Source: Victivallales bacterium
GTDB taxonomy: Bacteria; Verrucomicrobiota; Lentisphaeria; Oligosphaerales; Oligosphaeraceae
Direction: 5' to 3'
Length of the DNA: 64,000 nucleotides
Assembly: GCA_017617415.1 (NCBI GenBank)
Contig: JAFZWH010000065.1
Coordinates: 1 to 64,000, forward strand
In this document: positions 51,332-59,336 of the stretch, in pieces
Position numbering within the stretch: position 1 is the stretch's first letter
Layout: each line of letters begins with the position of its first letter
The notes under the pieces: model-generated
The model's database searches: none
Seen by the model: the letters and a program-made list of their open reading frames with translations, nothing else
Told to the model about the DNA's origin: nothing
Made by a program: the position numbers and the translations under genes

Positions 51332-51712
51332 ATGACCATCCCCACATCCGACCCAATCTACCACGAGATGCTCCTAGACATCAACTTCCGGCTTCGCCTT
51401 GTGGACGACCTTCTGGGTCCTGCCACCGACAGCCTCGTGGACGCCCTGACCCTGGAGGAGTTCGACGCCAAACGCCGAACCCTCGAACAACTCCACGCCT
51501 ATGCGCAAGCCCTGCAGCTCATCTACACCGACTTCCGTCATCTCATCGACGACTCCCAAGTGACCTTCCCTTCCGAACCCGTGCTTTGGCAATGGAACGA
51601 GCTCAATGGCGACGAAACGATCGCCACCACTCTTGAACGGCTCCAGGCCATTGCCGAAGGCCTTGGAGAGAAAGTAAACGCGGCCTTGGGGCACAAGGAG
51701 GCATCCGCATGA
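51332..51712 (+). CDS. Helical protein coupled to the island GTPase
   Basis: This 126-residue acidic, Leu-rich helical protein (LLDINFRLRLVDDLLGPATD, EFDAKRRTLEQLHAYAQALQ) has no signal, metal motif or recognised fold. Its stop overlaps the GTPase start (ATGA at 51709-51712). An adaptor or regulator of that GTPase is the simplest guess. Confidence 0.75.
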   Translation: MTIPTSDPIYHEMLLDINFRLRLVDDLLGPATDSLVDALTLEEFDAKRRTLEQLHAYAQALQLIYTDFRHLIDDSQVTFPSEPVLWQWNELNGDETIATTLERLQAIAEGLGEKVNAALGHKEASA

Positions 51713-53187
51713 ACCATCTCCGCTTCGGTGCTCTATTGATGATGAGAGGACGCCGCCTGGGTATCTACCTCTCGCACCGCGTAGTCCTCACCATCCCCAA
51801 ACCCGGTCCAATCCGGGCGGCGGCACTCAAGGACTTCCAGCCTGCGCAGGTTTTCGCCTGCCAAGGCATCGCCGTGCCCTTTTTCGAGGCGCTGGTCACC
51901 GCCACCACCACCCAGAAGCACTTCGCCAGTTCTCTTGAGATGGTCAAACACCTCCTCAGTCTTCCAGAGGAATTTTACCTCAACGATTTAATTGCATACC
52001 TGAAACGCCGCTACGGCGCAGAACTCGAGGAGTTCTCCATCCCCGTCCCCCAAAACCACCCAACTCCAAGCGAAAAGGAAACTATGGACACCAACGAGAT
52101 CATCGATGAATTCAACGCAAAGTACAACGAGGCCCGCACACAATACACTGGCAAACGCCCGAACATCCTGGTCTGTGGCTATACTGGCAGCGGCAAGTCC
52201 TCGCTGGCTAAAGCCATCCTTGGCGACGTGGTACCAGACCACGCCATCGGCGACGGACGCCCCCAGACCATGGGCTATGACTGCTACGAAAATGAACTAA
52301 TACGCATCTGGGACTCTCGCGGACTCGAAAACGGCCAGGCCGAAGAGGAGTTCACCGCCCAGACCCGCCAGTTTGTCCGCGAACGCCAGAGCGACCCAAA
52401 TGTGGACAACCATATCCACCTGGTTTGGTACACCATCCAGGGCTCCGGCGCACGCGTGACCGACTGCGACCTCAACCTCATCCGGAACATCTTCAACCCC
52501 GAACACGTCATCGTCGTGATCACCAAGGCTGACATCACTCGGTCCACTCAGCAGGAAACCATGCGAAACATCCTTCTGGAGGCCGGAGTGCCCGCCGAAC
52601 ACATCCTCTTTACCTCCGATGCCGACAGCGGTGCCACCGGCTGCCAGGCCCTCATGGAACTCTCGCACCGAATGCTCCCCGAAGCCTACCGCGATGCCTT
52701 CCTGGAGGCACAGCGCATCGACTTGGAGGCTCGCCGCCAGGCGATTCTGGCCAAACGTGGCAAGGCGAAGGCTATAGTCGCCACCGCAGTCACCGCTGCC
52801 GCCGGTGCGGGCGCCATCCCGATTCCACTCTCTGACGCTGCCGTCCTCATACCCATCCAAATCACGATGATCGCCAGTCTGGCCGGTCTCTACGGATTGC
52901 GCAAAGAGGCCGTCAAGCAGTCTGCCCTGCCCTTTGTGGCCAAGCTCGTAGGCGTCTTCGCCTCCTCCAGCCTCCTCAAACTCATACCCGGTCTGGGCAG
53001 CGCAGTGAACGCGGCAGTCGCCGCTACCCTCACTGGCGCGATGGGACGATTCGTTCGTGGCAATTTTGAAGAGACCGCACTGGCCAAACTCGAAGGACGC
53101 CCCACGCCAAATTTAGTTTTCGACGTGGAACTCTTCAAAAAGTTCTACTTGGAATACCAGCAAAGACAAAACCAAGACAAGGAGTAA
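51709..53187 (+). CDS. P-loop GTPase with C-terminal membrane-hairpin (DUF697-like) region
   Basis: This 492-residue protein has an N-terminal non-conserved domain (1-140) and a GTPase domain: G1 ILVCGYTGSGKSSLAKAI (about 150-167), G3-like IRIWDSRGLENG (about 198-209) and G4 VVITKADITR (about 263-272). A helical linker leads to hydrophobic segments (AGAGAIPIPLSDAAVLIPIQITMIASLAGLYG and ALPFVAKLVGVFASSSLLKLIPGLGSAVNAAVAATLTGA) that resemble DUF697/YcjF-type membrane-associated tails. An IRG-like or Era-like relative acting at the membrane is plausible. Two small partners are in the same operon. Confidence 0.85.
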   Translation: MNHLRFGALLMMRGRRLGIYLSHRVVLTIPKPGPIRAAALKDFQPAQVFACQGIAVPFFEALVTATTTQKHFASSLEMVKHLLSLPEEFYLNDLIAYLKRRYGAELEEFSIPVPQNHPTPSEKETMDTNEIIDEFNAKYNEARTQYTGKRPNILVCGYTGSGKSSLAKAILGDVVPDHAIGDGRPQTMGYDCYENELIRIWDSRGLENGQAEEEFTAQTRQFVRERQSDPNVDNHIHLVWYTIQGSGARVTDCDLNLIRNIFNPEHVIVVITKADITRSTQQETMRNILLEAGVPAEHILFTSDADSGATGCQALMELSHRMLPEAYRDAFLEAQRIDLEARRQAILAKRGKAKAIVATAVTAAAGAGAIPIPLSDAAVLIPIQITMIASLAGLYGLRKEAVKQSALPFVAKLVGVFASSSLLKLIPGLGSAVNAAVAATLTGAMGRFVRGNFEETALAKLEGRPTPNLVFDVELFKKFYLEYQQRQNQDKE

Positions 53188-53192
53188 CTGTT

Positions 53193-53552
53193 ATGAACGA
53201 CAAGATGGAAGAACTCAGGAAGTTGATCGAAACTCTCGAAGAAGATTCGCCACTGCGTGCCCAGCTTGAGGATGCATTGAAGGCAGAGGAATCGCGCCTC
53301 GAAGAACAAAGCAAGCAGACTGCCCAGCAGGAGGACGCCCAGCCGCAGGACAATGCGGAATCCACCGACAATGCGGAATCCGCCGAGAACGACGAATCGC
53401 ACCGACAAGTCGCCGACACCCTCGATGAACTCATCGACAAAATTGACGAGTTGATGAAAAACGACGAGTTCGTTTCTGGAGTGGCTGGCTTCATTCTCGG
53501 CGCCGCCACCGTCGGCTTGGGCGCACTCGCCATCCACGCCTGCAAAGATTGA
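53193..53552 (+). CDS. Small acidic coiled-coil protein with C-terminal hydrophobic segment
   Basis: This 119-residue protein is strongly acidic with a heptad start (MEELRKLIETLEEDSPLRAQ), a Gln/Asp/Asn/Ala-rich linker (QQEDAQPQDNAESTDNAESA), a second helix (LDELIDKIDELMKND) and a C-terminal Gly/Ala-rich hydrophobic segment (FVSGVAGFILGAATVGLGAL) that could insert in a membrane. AAGGAG precedes it. It lies 5 bp after the GTPase gene and is probably its partner or lid. Confidence 0.75.
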   Translation: MNDKMEELRKLIETLEEDSPLRAQLEDALKAEESRLEEQSKQTAQQEDAQPQDNAESTDNAESAENDESHRQVADTLDELIDKIDELMKNDEFVSGVAGFILGAATVGLGALAIHACKD

Positions 53553-53595
53553 CCTCCATCCAATTAGCCTTTTTCACCACTGAGAAGGACAACAC

Positions 53596-53640
53596 GAGCC
53601 AATTTCCAAGGTTGAACAAATCAATTTTGGAAATTGGCTC
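53596..53640 (+). promoter_or_regulatory. Perfect 14-bp inverted repeat upstream of the ECF sigma gene
   Basis: GAGCCAATTTCCAA (53596-53609) and TTGGAAATTGGCTC (53627-53640) are exact inverted repeats separated by 17 bp. The spot is 44 bp after the coiled-coil gene and 84 bp before the sigma factor gene. With no T run behind it, an operator or an mRNA hairpin is as likely as a terminator. Confidence 0.55.
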
Positions 53641-53723
53641 TATAGTATCACTCAAGTCCAGCCCTTCTTTCATTCCCTTGGGCGGCCGTAGAGACGACAG
53701 CCCGAAGGCCTCTTTTTTCCCCA

Positions 53724-54308
53724 ATGGCCTACACCACCCGACAATCAATGTTAAACGGCATGCGCCAGAACCAGGAAACTGCCTGGGAGGACTTCCGTAC
53801 CACCTACGCACCATTGATACGGCTGATTGCCCGGAAGAAAAATCTGACCGACCAGGAGACCGACGAACTTCTGCAAGATGTCTGCGTGACGATGGTCCAG
53901 CGGGATGCCATTGGCAAATACAACCCCGCGCAGGGGTGCTTCCGAACCTATCTGGGACGCATTATCAACAACTGCGCCGTCGATATCATCCGCAAACGTC
54001 CGGCGGCGCAATCGGTTTCCACACGGCATTTCAACAACGCTACCGACGCAGAGTCCGAAGTCGTGGAGGAGCTAACCCACGAATGGGAGGAGTTCCTCCT
54101 GGAGAAGGCACTGGCCGAAGTGCGGTCGCGATGCGACGACCTTACTTTCCTCGCCTTTGATTTCCATGTCCGCCAGCAGCGTCCGGCCAAGGAGGTCGCA
54201 GAGGCATTGGGCATTTCGGAGCAGAAAGTCTATCTCTCCAGCAGCCGCATCACTCAGCGACTGAAGGAGACTGTCGAACGCCTGCAAAAGGAGCTGGAGA
54301 AGCCGTGA
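53724..54308 (+). CDS. ECF-type sigma-70 factor
   Basis: This 194-residue RNA polymerase sigma factor has region 2 at about residues 20-90 (AWEDFRTTYAPLIRLIARKK, LLQDVCVTMVQRD, CFRTYLGRIINNCAVDIIRK) and region 4 at about 135-185 (LAFDFHVRQQRPAKEVAEAL, then GISEQKVYLSSSRITQRLKE). It has no anti-sigma domain. Its stop overlaps the start of the transmembrane kinase (GTGA at 54305-54308), so the pair is translationally coupled. Kinase-linked ECF factors are known to be activated by Ser/Thr phosphorylation, which is the likely mechanism here. Confidence 0.9.
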   Translation: MAYTTRQSMLNGMRQNQETAWEDFRTTYAPLIRLIARKKNLTDQETDELLQDVCVTMVQRDAIGKYNPAQGCFRTYLGRIINNCAVDIIRKRPAAQSVSTRHFNNATDAESEVVEELTHEWEEFLLEKALAEVRSRCDDLTFLAFDFHVRQQRPAKEVAEALGISEQKVYLSSSRITQRLKETVERLQKELEKP

Positions 54309-57085
54309 GGCCGCAGCCGGGGACATCTTTCGCGGGCTATGAAATCCTCGCCGAATGTGGCAAAGGCGCCTACGGGACGGTCTTCCTGGGCACCGATGCC
54401 CTCGGGCACCGCGTCGCCATCAAATATATGACCACCACCGAGGCCGGCGACTATGAAATGAAGGGCCTACGCAACTACATGGCGCTGGCCAATCGCCCGC
54501 CTGCACTCCTCCAAATCCATCACTGCGGTTTCGACGACGGACGGCTTTTCTATGTGATGGAGGCCGCCGACAACGCCGCCGACCTCCCCGGCAAGTACCT
54601 CCCCGACACCCTCGCCGAACGTCTCCGCAGATCCGCAAGAATCCCAGCCGCCGATGCACTCGCATTGGGCCATGCGCTTCTGGACGGACTTGAAGTCCTC
54701 CACAATGCGGGAATGCTCCACCGAGACATCAAGCCCGAGAACATCATCTTCGTGAATGGCGTGCCAAAACTCGCCGACCCGGGACTCACACGGGCCTTCA
54801 ACGAGACCATATCCATTGCAGGAACTCCCGGATATCTCGCGCCAGAACTCCTGAATGGTGCCAAAGCGTCGCCCGCCACCGACCTCTATGCGTTGGGAAA
54901 GGTCCTCTATCGCGCCGTGACAGGAAACTCTCCAGAACGCTATCCCGAACAGCCCACCGATGTCCCCATCGATGAACTCTACCAGGCCTGCCGTCCACTG
55001 ATGCGGCTGTGCAATTCCAATCCCGCACTACGATGCCAGACTTGCGCCGAGGCACGCCGCGCCATCCCACGGAAACTCCAAAAACATGGTGCCATCCGTA
55101 GGCTCCGCGACCGGCTGGTCCTCAACCCCGCTTTTCGGCGACATGCCTTCATTTGTACCATCCAAGTGCTGGCGGTTTTGATTCTCCTATTGACAATGCA
55201 CGCCGCAAGGAGAAATCGCCGCGCTGCGGAAAAACGCTGCGAGACCTCCGCACAACATCTTATGAATAAAGCAAATGAGATGCAACGCGAAAGGCTCCTT
55301 CACCAACTGGAAATGCTGGAACAAGAAGCCCCTGCGCTCGACCGACAATTGAAGATGCTGGACGAAGAACCAGTTCAGCCAAAATTGGACACTATAAGAC
55401 AACTCCTGACAGAAACTGACAATCCAACTGCGGGACATTTGCTCCATCAATGCCATCAAACTCTCGCGAAAATGTCCCTTAAGCATCTTCCAGTCTCCGA
55501 TGACAATATCCCGCCTGACTTCCAAAGCGCCGGCCAAGGCTGGGGCTATCTTGCCTCTCCGTTAGGCAGATTCCTACCACCTACGCAACGCCAACGCCTT
55601 GAAGAACATCTGAAACGCTTCTCGCTTGCATTCGTTGAATCCGATTCGCCACATCTGGGCAAGACCTTCAGCGATCTTAAACTCAAGGGCTTCGAGATGG
55701 CATTCATCCCGCCAGGCAGTTTCCATTCGCCCACCACAGGTTCCACACAAACCATCGAATACCCCTATTGGATGACCACCACCGAGGTCAGTGGTGAACT
55801 CTACCAGTACCTTACGCAGCAGCCGCTCCTGCGAACTTCGTCTGCGCAGGGTGCCGAATACCTCACCTGGAATGACATGCTCCTCTTCTGCCGGACTATT
55901 CAAGATCGCCTTGCTAAAGATCACCAACTTCCACCTGGCTACGCCATTCGACCGCCAACCGAGGCCGAATGGGAGTTCGTGGCCTTGGACGGGTGGTCCT
56001 CCACGCCACCGACCTCTCGCGAAATCCCCTCACACGAGTCTACGCCGACTACTGGCTCCGGTTCGCCCAATTCATTCGGTATCTATAACTTGGATGACAA
56101 TCTGGCCGAAGTGGCCATGCCCTACTCCGAAGTCCTGCCCAAATACGCAGGGGCTTTCGTTGCTCGCGGTGCTGACTACCGTTGTGACACCACGTCGGTT
56201 GCAAATCGCTTTGACTACCTCCCCGACCAGGGACACCGCTGGGGTGTCGGCCTCCGCCCTGTCCTCGCCCCCACACCGCCAGACTACTACACAACCCACT
56301 GGTATCGAGGTCCTGAAATTCGCATGGTTGCCATCGATGGCGCCATCTACGCGGGTTTCACCACCATCCAGGCAGTCCTTTCCTGGCAGAACGCTTGCCA
56401 ACTCGCCCTGGATTGCGGTGCGACCCTTCCTGGCATCGACGATCTCCCAAAGCTCCCGGAAATTTACCACGCCCTCGGCCTCGTCACGGACTACCCATGC
56501 CACCTTGCCATCCAATATCAGGACAATGCCTGGCGCGACCTCGAAAACGATGTCCGTTGTGAGGACCCACGGCTCAAGCCAGCCACCAGCCAACGTAACT
56601 GCCTCGACGCCTCCGCCAGCGGCCTGACTCCCATCGCTGCAACTATGGTCGCCCCCGTCGTCTTGCTGAAGTGGAATTCTCAAGATGCTTATGAACAACG
56701 TGGCAGGACCTTCCTGCAAAATGCGGCCATCAGCTGCTTTGAACTCGATGGACACCGCCTTGCCGTCTGCCGCGCTTCACTCCCCACCTACGCCATCCGG
56801 TCGTTCGCACAGTTCCTTGGAGTGAAACAGCCTACGCTTAACTACTCCACAGAGAACATCCGACAACTTCTTGCGCATTTCCCTGACGAGACAGCCTGCG
56901 CCCTCGGCCCCATTCCCTTCTATCACCATTGGGAACAGCCCGACGGCTCGTTTCTCGAGTTCCAAGCCCCGAAACCAGAATATACCCTGCTGACCTACCA
57001 CGCACGCATCCTCTGCGTTCTGGCCGCAAAGAACGGCCGTTTCGTCCAGACCGGTGATGTCTCCACTTTCCTCGTGGAATTGTGA
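54305..57085 (+). CDS. Transmembrane Ser/Thr kinase with formylglycine-generating-enzyme-like domains
   Basis: This 926-residue protein begins at GTG. An N-terminal Hanks-type kinase (residues 1-265) has GKGAYGTVFLGTDALGHRVAIKYM, LHRDIKPENIIFV near 139 and ADPGLTR, in which DFG has become DPG. A membrane helix follows (about 280-300), then a coiled coil (about 310-375). From about 460 comes an FGE/SUMF1-like domain (FEMAFIPPGSFH, YWMTTTEVSGELYQYL, RPPTEAEWEFVALDGW), and a second degenerate copy from about 670 (IRMVAIDGAIYAGFTTIQ). The external part probably senses a signal; the kinase then acts on the coupled sigma factor. FGE activity is unlikely to be the point. Confidence 0.87.
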   Translation: MRPQPGTSFAGYEILAECGKGAYGTVFLGTDALGHRVAIKYMTTTEAGDYEMKGLRNYMALANRPPALLQIHHCGFDDGRLFYVMEAADNAADLPGKYLPDTLAERLRRSARIPAADALALGHALLDGLEVLHNAGMLHRDIKPENIIFVNGVPKLADPGLTRAFNETISIAGTPGYLAPELLNGAKASPATDLYALGKVLYRAVTGNSPERYPEQPTDVPIDELYQACRPLMRLCNSNPALRCQTCAEARRAIPRKLQKHGAIRRLRDRLVLNPAFRRHAFICTIQVLAVLILLLTMHAARRNRRAAEKRCETSAQHLMNKANEMQRERLLHQLEMLEQEAPALDRQLKMLDEEPVQPKLDTIRQLLTETDNPTAGHLLHQCHQTLAKMSLKHLPVSDDNIPPDFQSAGQGWGYLASPLGRFLPPTQRQRLEEHLKRFSLAFVESDSPHLGKTFSDLKLKGFEMAFIPPGSFHSPTTGSTQTIEYPYWMTTTEVSGELYQYLTQQPLLRTSSAQGAEYLTWNDMLLFCRTIQDRLAKDHQLPPGYAIRPPTEAEWEFVALDGWSSTPPTSREIPSHESTPTTGSGSPNSFGIYNLDDNLAEVAMPYSEVLPKYAGAFVARGADYRCDTTSVANRFDYLPDQGHRWGVGLRPVLAPTPPDYYTTHWYRGPEIRMVAIDGAIYAGFTTIQAVLSWQNACQLALDCGATLPGIDDLPKLPEIYHALGLVTDYPCHLAIQYQDNAWRDLENDVRCEDPRLKPATSQRNCLDASASGLTPIAATMVAPVVLLKWNSQDAYEQRGRTFLQNAAISCFELDGHRLAVCRASLPTYAIRSFAQFLGVKQPTLNYSTENIRQLLAHFPDETACALGPIPFYHHWEQPDGSFLEFQAPKPEYTLLTYHARILCVLAAKNGRFVQTGDVSTFLVEL

Positions 57086-57597
57086 GATTGACCTGAATCC
57101 GTGAATTGTAAGTAGCTGTACTGACGGCGCCCCCGCCGACGGGCGGAGATATAGCGTCGGTGCCCCGCCGACGGAATACGATGTTGTGACGCCCCGTCAC
57201 CACTTTAACTTACCTACTCGGATAAATGGGACGATTGAGACCCTTAGGACGAATGGGGCAATGGCTTTCGATTATTTTGTCTCAACCGTCCCACCTGTCC
57301 CACCTGTCCCACCTGTCCCACCTGCCACAATTGTCCCAATTGTCCTAATTGTCCCAATTGTCCTAATTGTCCCACCTGCCACAAAATCTTTCGGGAATCA
57401 GCCTAGATAGATATAAATTCCAATTCCCCTCATTTTTATTGCATCATCTCTGATAGGTTTATTGATTTCTATCGTATATAGAATTATACAAACCAAAAAC
57501 AGCACCGTAGTTTCACCTCAAACGGGTTCCCCGATGGCTCATTCTGAATTTAGTGGGAATTTTGGTGTTCCGCCTTGTATGCAGGGAAATTGTTGCG
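57086..57597. other. Repeat-rich interval at the GC-to-AT transition
   Basis: About 510 bp without a gene. After the kinase stop come GC-rich inverted bits (GCGTCGGTGCCCCGCCGACGG near 57150), then a long inverted repeat: GGGACGATTGAGAC (57228-57241) with GTCTCAACCGTCCC (57279-57292), 13 of 14 pairing. A 9-bp tandem array overlaps its right arm. From 57410 the DNA is AT-rich. The frame encoding VPP and IVPIVL repeats is a by-product of the array. Confidence 0.6.
57279..57386 (+). repeat. Twelve-copy 9-bp tandem array
   Basis: Units run head to tail from 57279: GTCTCAACC, GTCCCACCT four times (57288-57323), GCCACAATT, GTCCCAATT, GTCCTAATT, GTCCCAATT, GTCCTAATT, GTCCCACCT and GCCACAAAA. Two alternating sub-types (ACCT and AATT endings) are clustered, suggesting stepwise duplication. 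The period is 9 bp, unlike the 7-bp arrays elsewhere in the window. Confidence 0.85.
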
Positions 57598-57810
57598 ATG
57601 TTTAAGTTTCACGAACTGGACCGCAAGGTCTGCCTGACTTGCCAATACTTCAAGGGCAAGCGCAAACTCGAATTCATCGGACGACAGCTCTTCATCGACT
57701 ACGAGAAGACCACTGGCGCCTGTAGGCTCTACCGCGACTTCCCCGTCATCATCAACGCCCCCGGCGATCGCTGCAGCTGGTGCCACTACAAACGCTGGGT
57801 AGAACTGTAA
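57598..57810 (+). CDS. Small Cys-rich (zinc-ribbon-like) protein
   Basis: This 70-residue protein starts at MFKFHELDRKVCLTCQYFKG. CLTCQYF (about 11-17), a Cys near 43 (GACRLY) and CSWCHYKRW (about 60-68) give a C-x2-C...C...C-x2-C set able to bind zinc. Upstream in-frame starts read AT-rich non-coding sequence. It is the first gene of the AT-richer module. Function unknown. Confidence 0.65.
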   Translation: MFKFHELDRKVCLTCQYFKGKRKLEFIGRQLFIDYEKTTGACRLYRDFPVIINAPGDRCSWCHYKRWVEL

Positions 57811-57867
57811 GGAAATTTGATTTTTGTTCGTTCAAATTGATCACATAAACCAAGGAGAACAACATCT

Positions 57868-58038
57868 ATGGGCAGTACCAGAGTAGAGTTCATCGTTTAC
57901 CGAAATGGAGTAAGAGTTTGCGAATCTGCTCGTGTGTTTTCAGGAGCGATAACAGAAAGTGCTGCGAAAAGCGAAATTGCCAGAACTTTTCGTGTCAGCA
58001 CCGCAGAAGTGACAATCAAGTCAATGCAAAACCGCTAG
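57868..58038 (+). CDS. 56-residue protein, unknown
   Basis: This short gene has a strong AAGGAG site upstream and encodes MGSTRVEFIVYRNGVRVCES, continuing to a TAG at 58036-58038. The N-terminal half looks like a beta hairpin (RVEFIVYRNGVRVCES) and the rest like a helix with TES-AAKSEIARTF. I recognise no family. Its spacing with the neighbours at 57810 and 58057 and its good ribosome site support it as real. Confidence 0.6.
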   Translation: MGSTRVEFIVYRNGVRVCESARVFSGAITESAAKSEIARTFRVSTAEVTIKSMQNR

Positions 58039-58056
58039 AATTGGAGGCAATAACAA

Positions 58057-58311
58057 ATGAGTTTTTTGAAGAAATTGGGTGCCGTAGCACTTGGAACTGC
58101 TTCTGCCGCAGGCTGGGTGGCTTCTGCCGCCATCAAGGCTGGTCTTGAAGCCGCAGGCGACAAGTTAGGAAACGGCAGCGCCACTTCAAGTTCAGGCAGG
58201 ACTTACACCCGGAGTGATTTTCAGAACTCGGCAAACCAGGCGAAAAAAGGCGAAGGTTTCTTTGAACAGGGCTTCAAGGCAGCCGGGAAACTTTGGAACG
58301 ATGAAGACTGA
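58057..58311 (+). CDS. Small Ala/Gly-rich protein, possibly membrane-active
   Basis: This 84-residue protein starts MSFLKKLGAVALGTASAAGW after TTGGAGGCAATAACA. The first 36 residues form an Ala-rich amphipathic or hydrophobic helix (VASAAIKAGLEAAGDKL). A Ser/Thr-rich linker and a Lys/Gly/Phe-rich helix (KKGEGFFEQGFKAAGKLWND) follow. Function unknown; it could bind membranes or be a small partner of the TerB-like protein further down. Confidence 0.65.
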   Translation: MSFLKKLGAVALGTASAAGWVASAAIKAGLEAAGDKLGNGSATSSSGRTYTRSDFQNSANQAKKGEGFFEQGFKAAGKLWNDED

Positions 58312-58406
58312 TAACTGCATAATCGTTCTTTGTATCGAAAAGTTATACCTTATTTGGAAAGGATTTGATTTTTCGGTTGTTGCCTGTTGCCATTTCTTCT
58401 AATTTA

Positions 58407-58517
58407 ATGAAAACAGTGTCAATAGTGTACGCACGATTTCATCACCTTTTCACGCTGGAGATTGACCAAGAGGATGTCAAGGACATTGCGGACATGAAAG
58501 TTTTCATTATGCATTAG
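58407..58517 (+). CDS. Possible 36-residue ORF
   Basis: ATG at 58407 opens a 36-codon frame, MKTVSIVYARFHHLFTLEID to a TAG. A strand-like start and acidic helix (DQEDVKDIADMKVF) look protein-like, but the upstream ribosome site is poor and the frame is short. Treat it as a weak candidate, possibly the remnant of a longer gene. No other feature occupies 58312-58567. Confidence 0.25.
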   Translation: MKTVSIVYARFHHLFTLEIDQEDVKDIADMKVFIMH

Positions 58518-58567
58518 GAGTAAAATTTAAGTGAGTTCAGTAACTTACATTTTCAAGGAGTTTTTCA

Positions 58568-59158
58568 ATGGAAAATAATTGTTCAGAAAAAACGTCCGAA
58601 CATACAAGCAATGCTGATTTGTGCGAGGATGCGCTTGACCGAAAACTAGAAAATCAATTGGAAGAACAAAGATCCTTGATTGACCGGATTGGTGACGTGT
58701 TTGCCAAGATGGTTAAAGGCATCTTTATTTTTGCCTTTTGGAAATTACCGAGCAAGCTCTGGGATCTTATCACTGATCTTGAGAAACTTAAGAAAGTGCT
58801 GAAATGGTTGAAAAGCATATTTCGCACGATTTTCTATATACTGCTTTGGATTGTAATCGTCTTTTTAGGGTGGTGGCTTTTCCTCAAAGAGAAGTTCATT
58901 CGTTTTTGGTTGGCAGTGCGTGACCTTCTCCAGCAGTTCTTCTTTCATACCTTGGAGTTTCTTAAAGCTAATGCAGGGTGGATATGGATGATTATTGCGC
59001 TAATGGGGTCTGCATACGGCTTGGCCTATGTAACTTTAAAGCACCATGCGAAGAAAAAGGGTAAGGAATTCAGAGGAGTTTTTGGTTGGCTACGTAGGAA
59101 AAAGAAAGATACATCTACGAATGAAATAAACATGAACAATAAAGAAAATCCATCATGA
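58568..59158 (+). CDS. Membrane protein with amphipathic lysine-rich tail
   Basis: This 196-residue protein has an acidic start (1-45), then hydrophobic or amphipathic segments: about 47-68 (VFAKMVKGIFIFAFWKLPSK), 90-112 (IFYILLWIVIVFLGWWLFL), 120-135 and 140-160 (GWIWMIIALMGSAYGLAYVTL). The C-terminal tail is Lys-rich (HHAKKKGKEFRG, RRKKKDTS). AAGGAG precedes the ATG. I recognise no family. It overlaps the next small gene by 4 bp. Confidence 0.75.
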   Translation: MENNCSEKTSEHTSNADLCEDALDRKLENQLEEQRSLIDRIGDVFAKMVKGIFIFAFWKLPSKLWDLITDLEKLKKVLKWLKSIFRTIFYILLWIVIVFLGWWLFLKEKFIRFWLAVRDLLQQFFFHTLEFLKANAGWIWMIIALMGSAYGLAYVTLKHHAKKKGKEFRGVFGWLRRKKKDTSTNEINMNNKENPS

Positions 59159-59326
59159 GCGTCGAATGTCCCAAATGTCATCAGCTTCGCGAGTTGGGTG
59201 TTGCGCTGTGGCAAGTGCCGCAAAGCCATGTGCAATTCCGCCCCCCACAAGCCAAAGGATTGCTATGGTGAAAAGCCAATCAACAAATTCGTGTCGCTTG
59301 TTAAGTTGAAGAATTTTTTACAATAG
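59155..59326 (+). pseudogene. Zinc-ribbon gene with an apparent frameshift
   Basis: The ATG at 59155 overlaps the previous stop (ATGA) and opens MSVECPKCHQLRELG, half a zinc ribbon, but this frame ends at 59271 after 38 residues. In the next frame, from about 59200, the sequence reads LRCGKCRKAMCNSAPHKPKD and goes on to a TAG at 59324-59326, supplying the missing CxxC half plus extra Cys. A single base change near 59195-59210 would restore one protein of about 56 residues. It may be a decayed gene, a sequencing error or programmed frameshifting. Confidence 0.6.
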
Positions 59327-59336
59327 GAGCTTTCAA

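Noticed and set aside
57186-57410. Short protein with VPP and IVPIVL repeats
   Set aside because: It is the translation of the 9-bp tandem array, without a ribosome site or conserved part.
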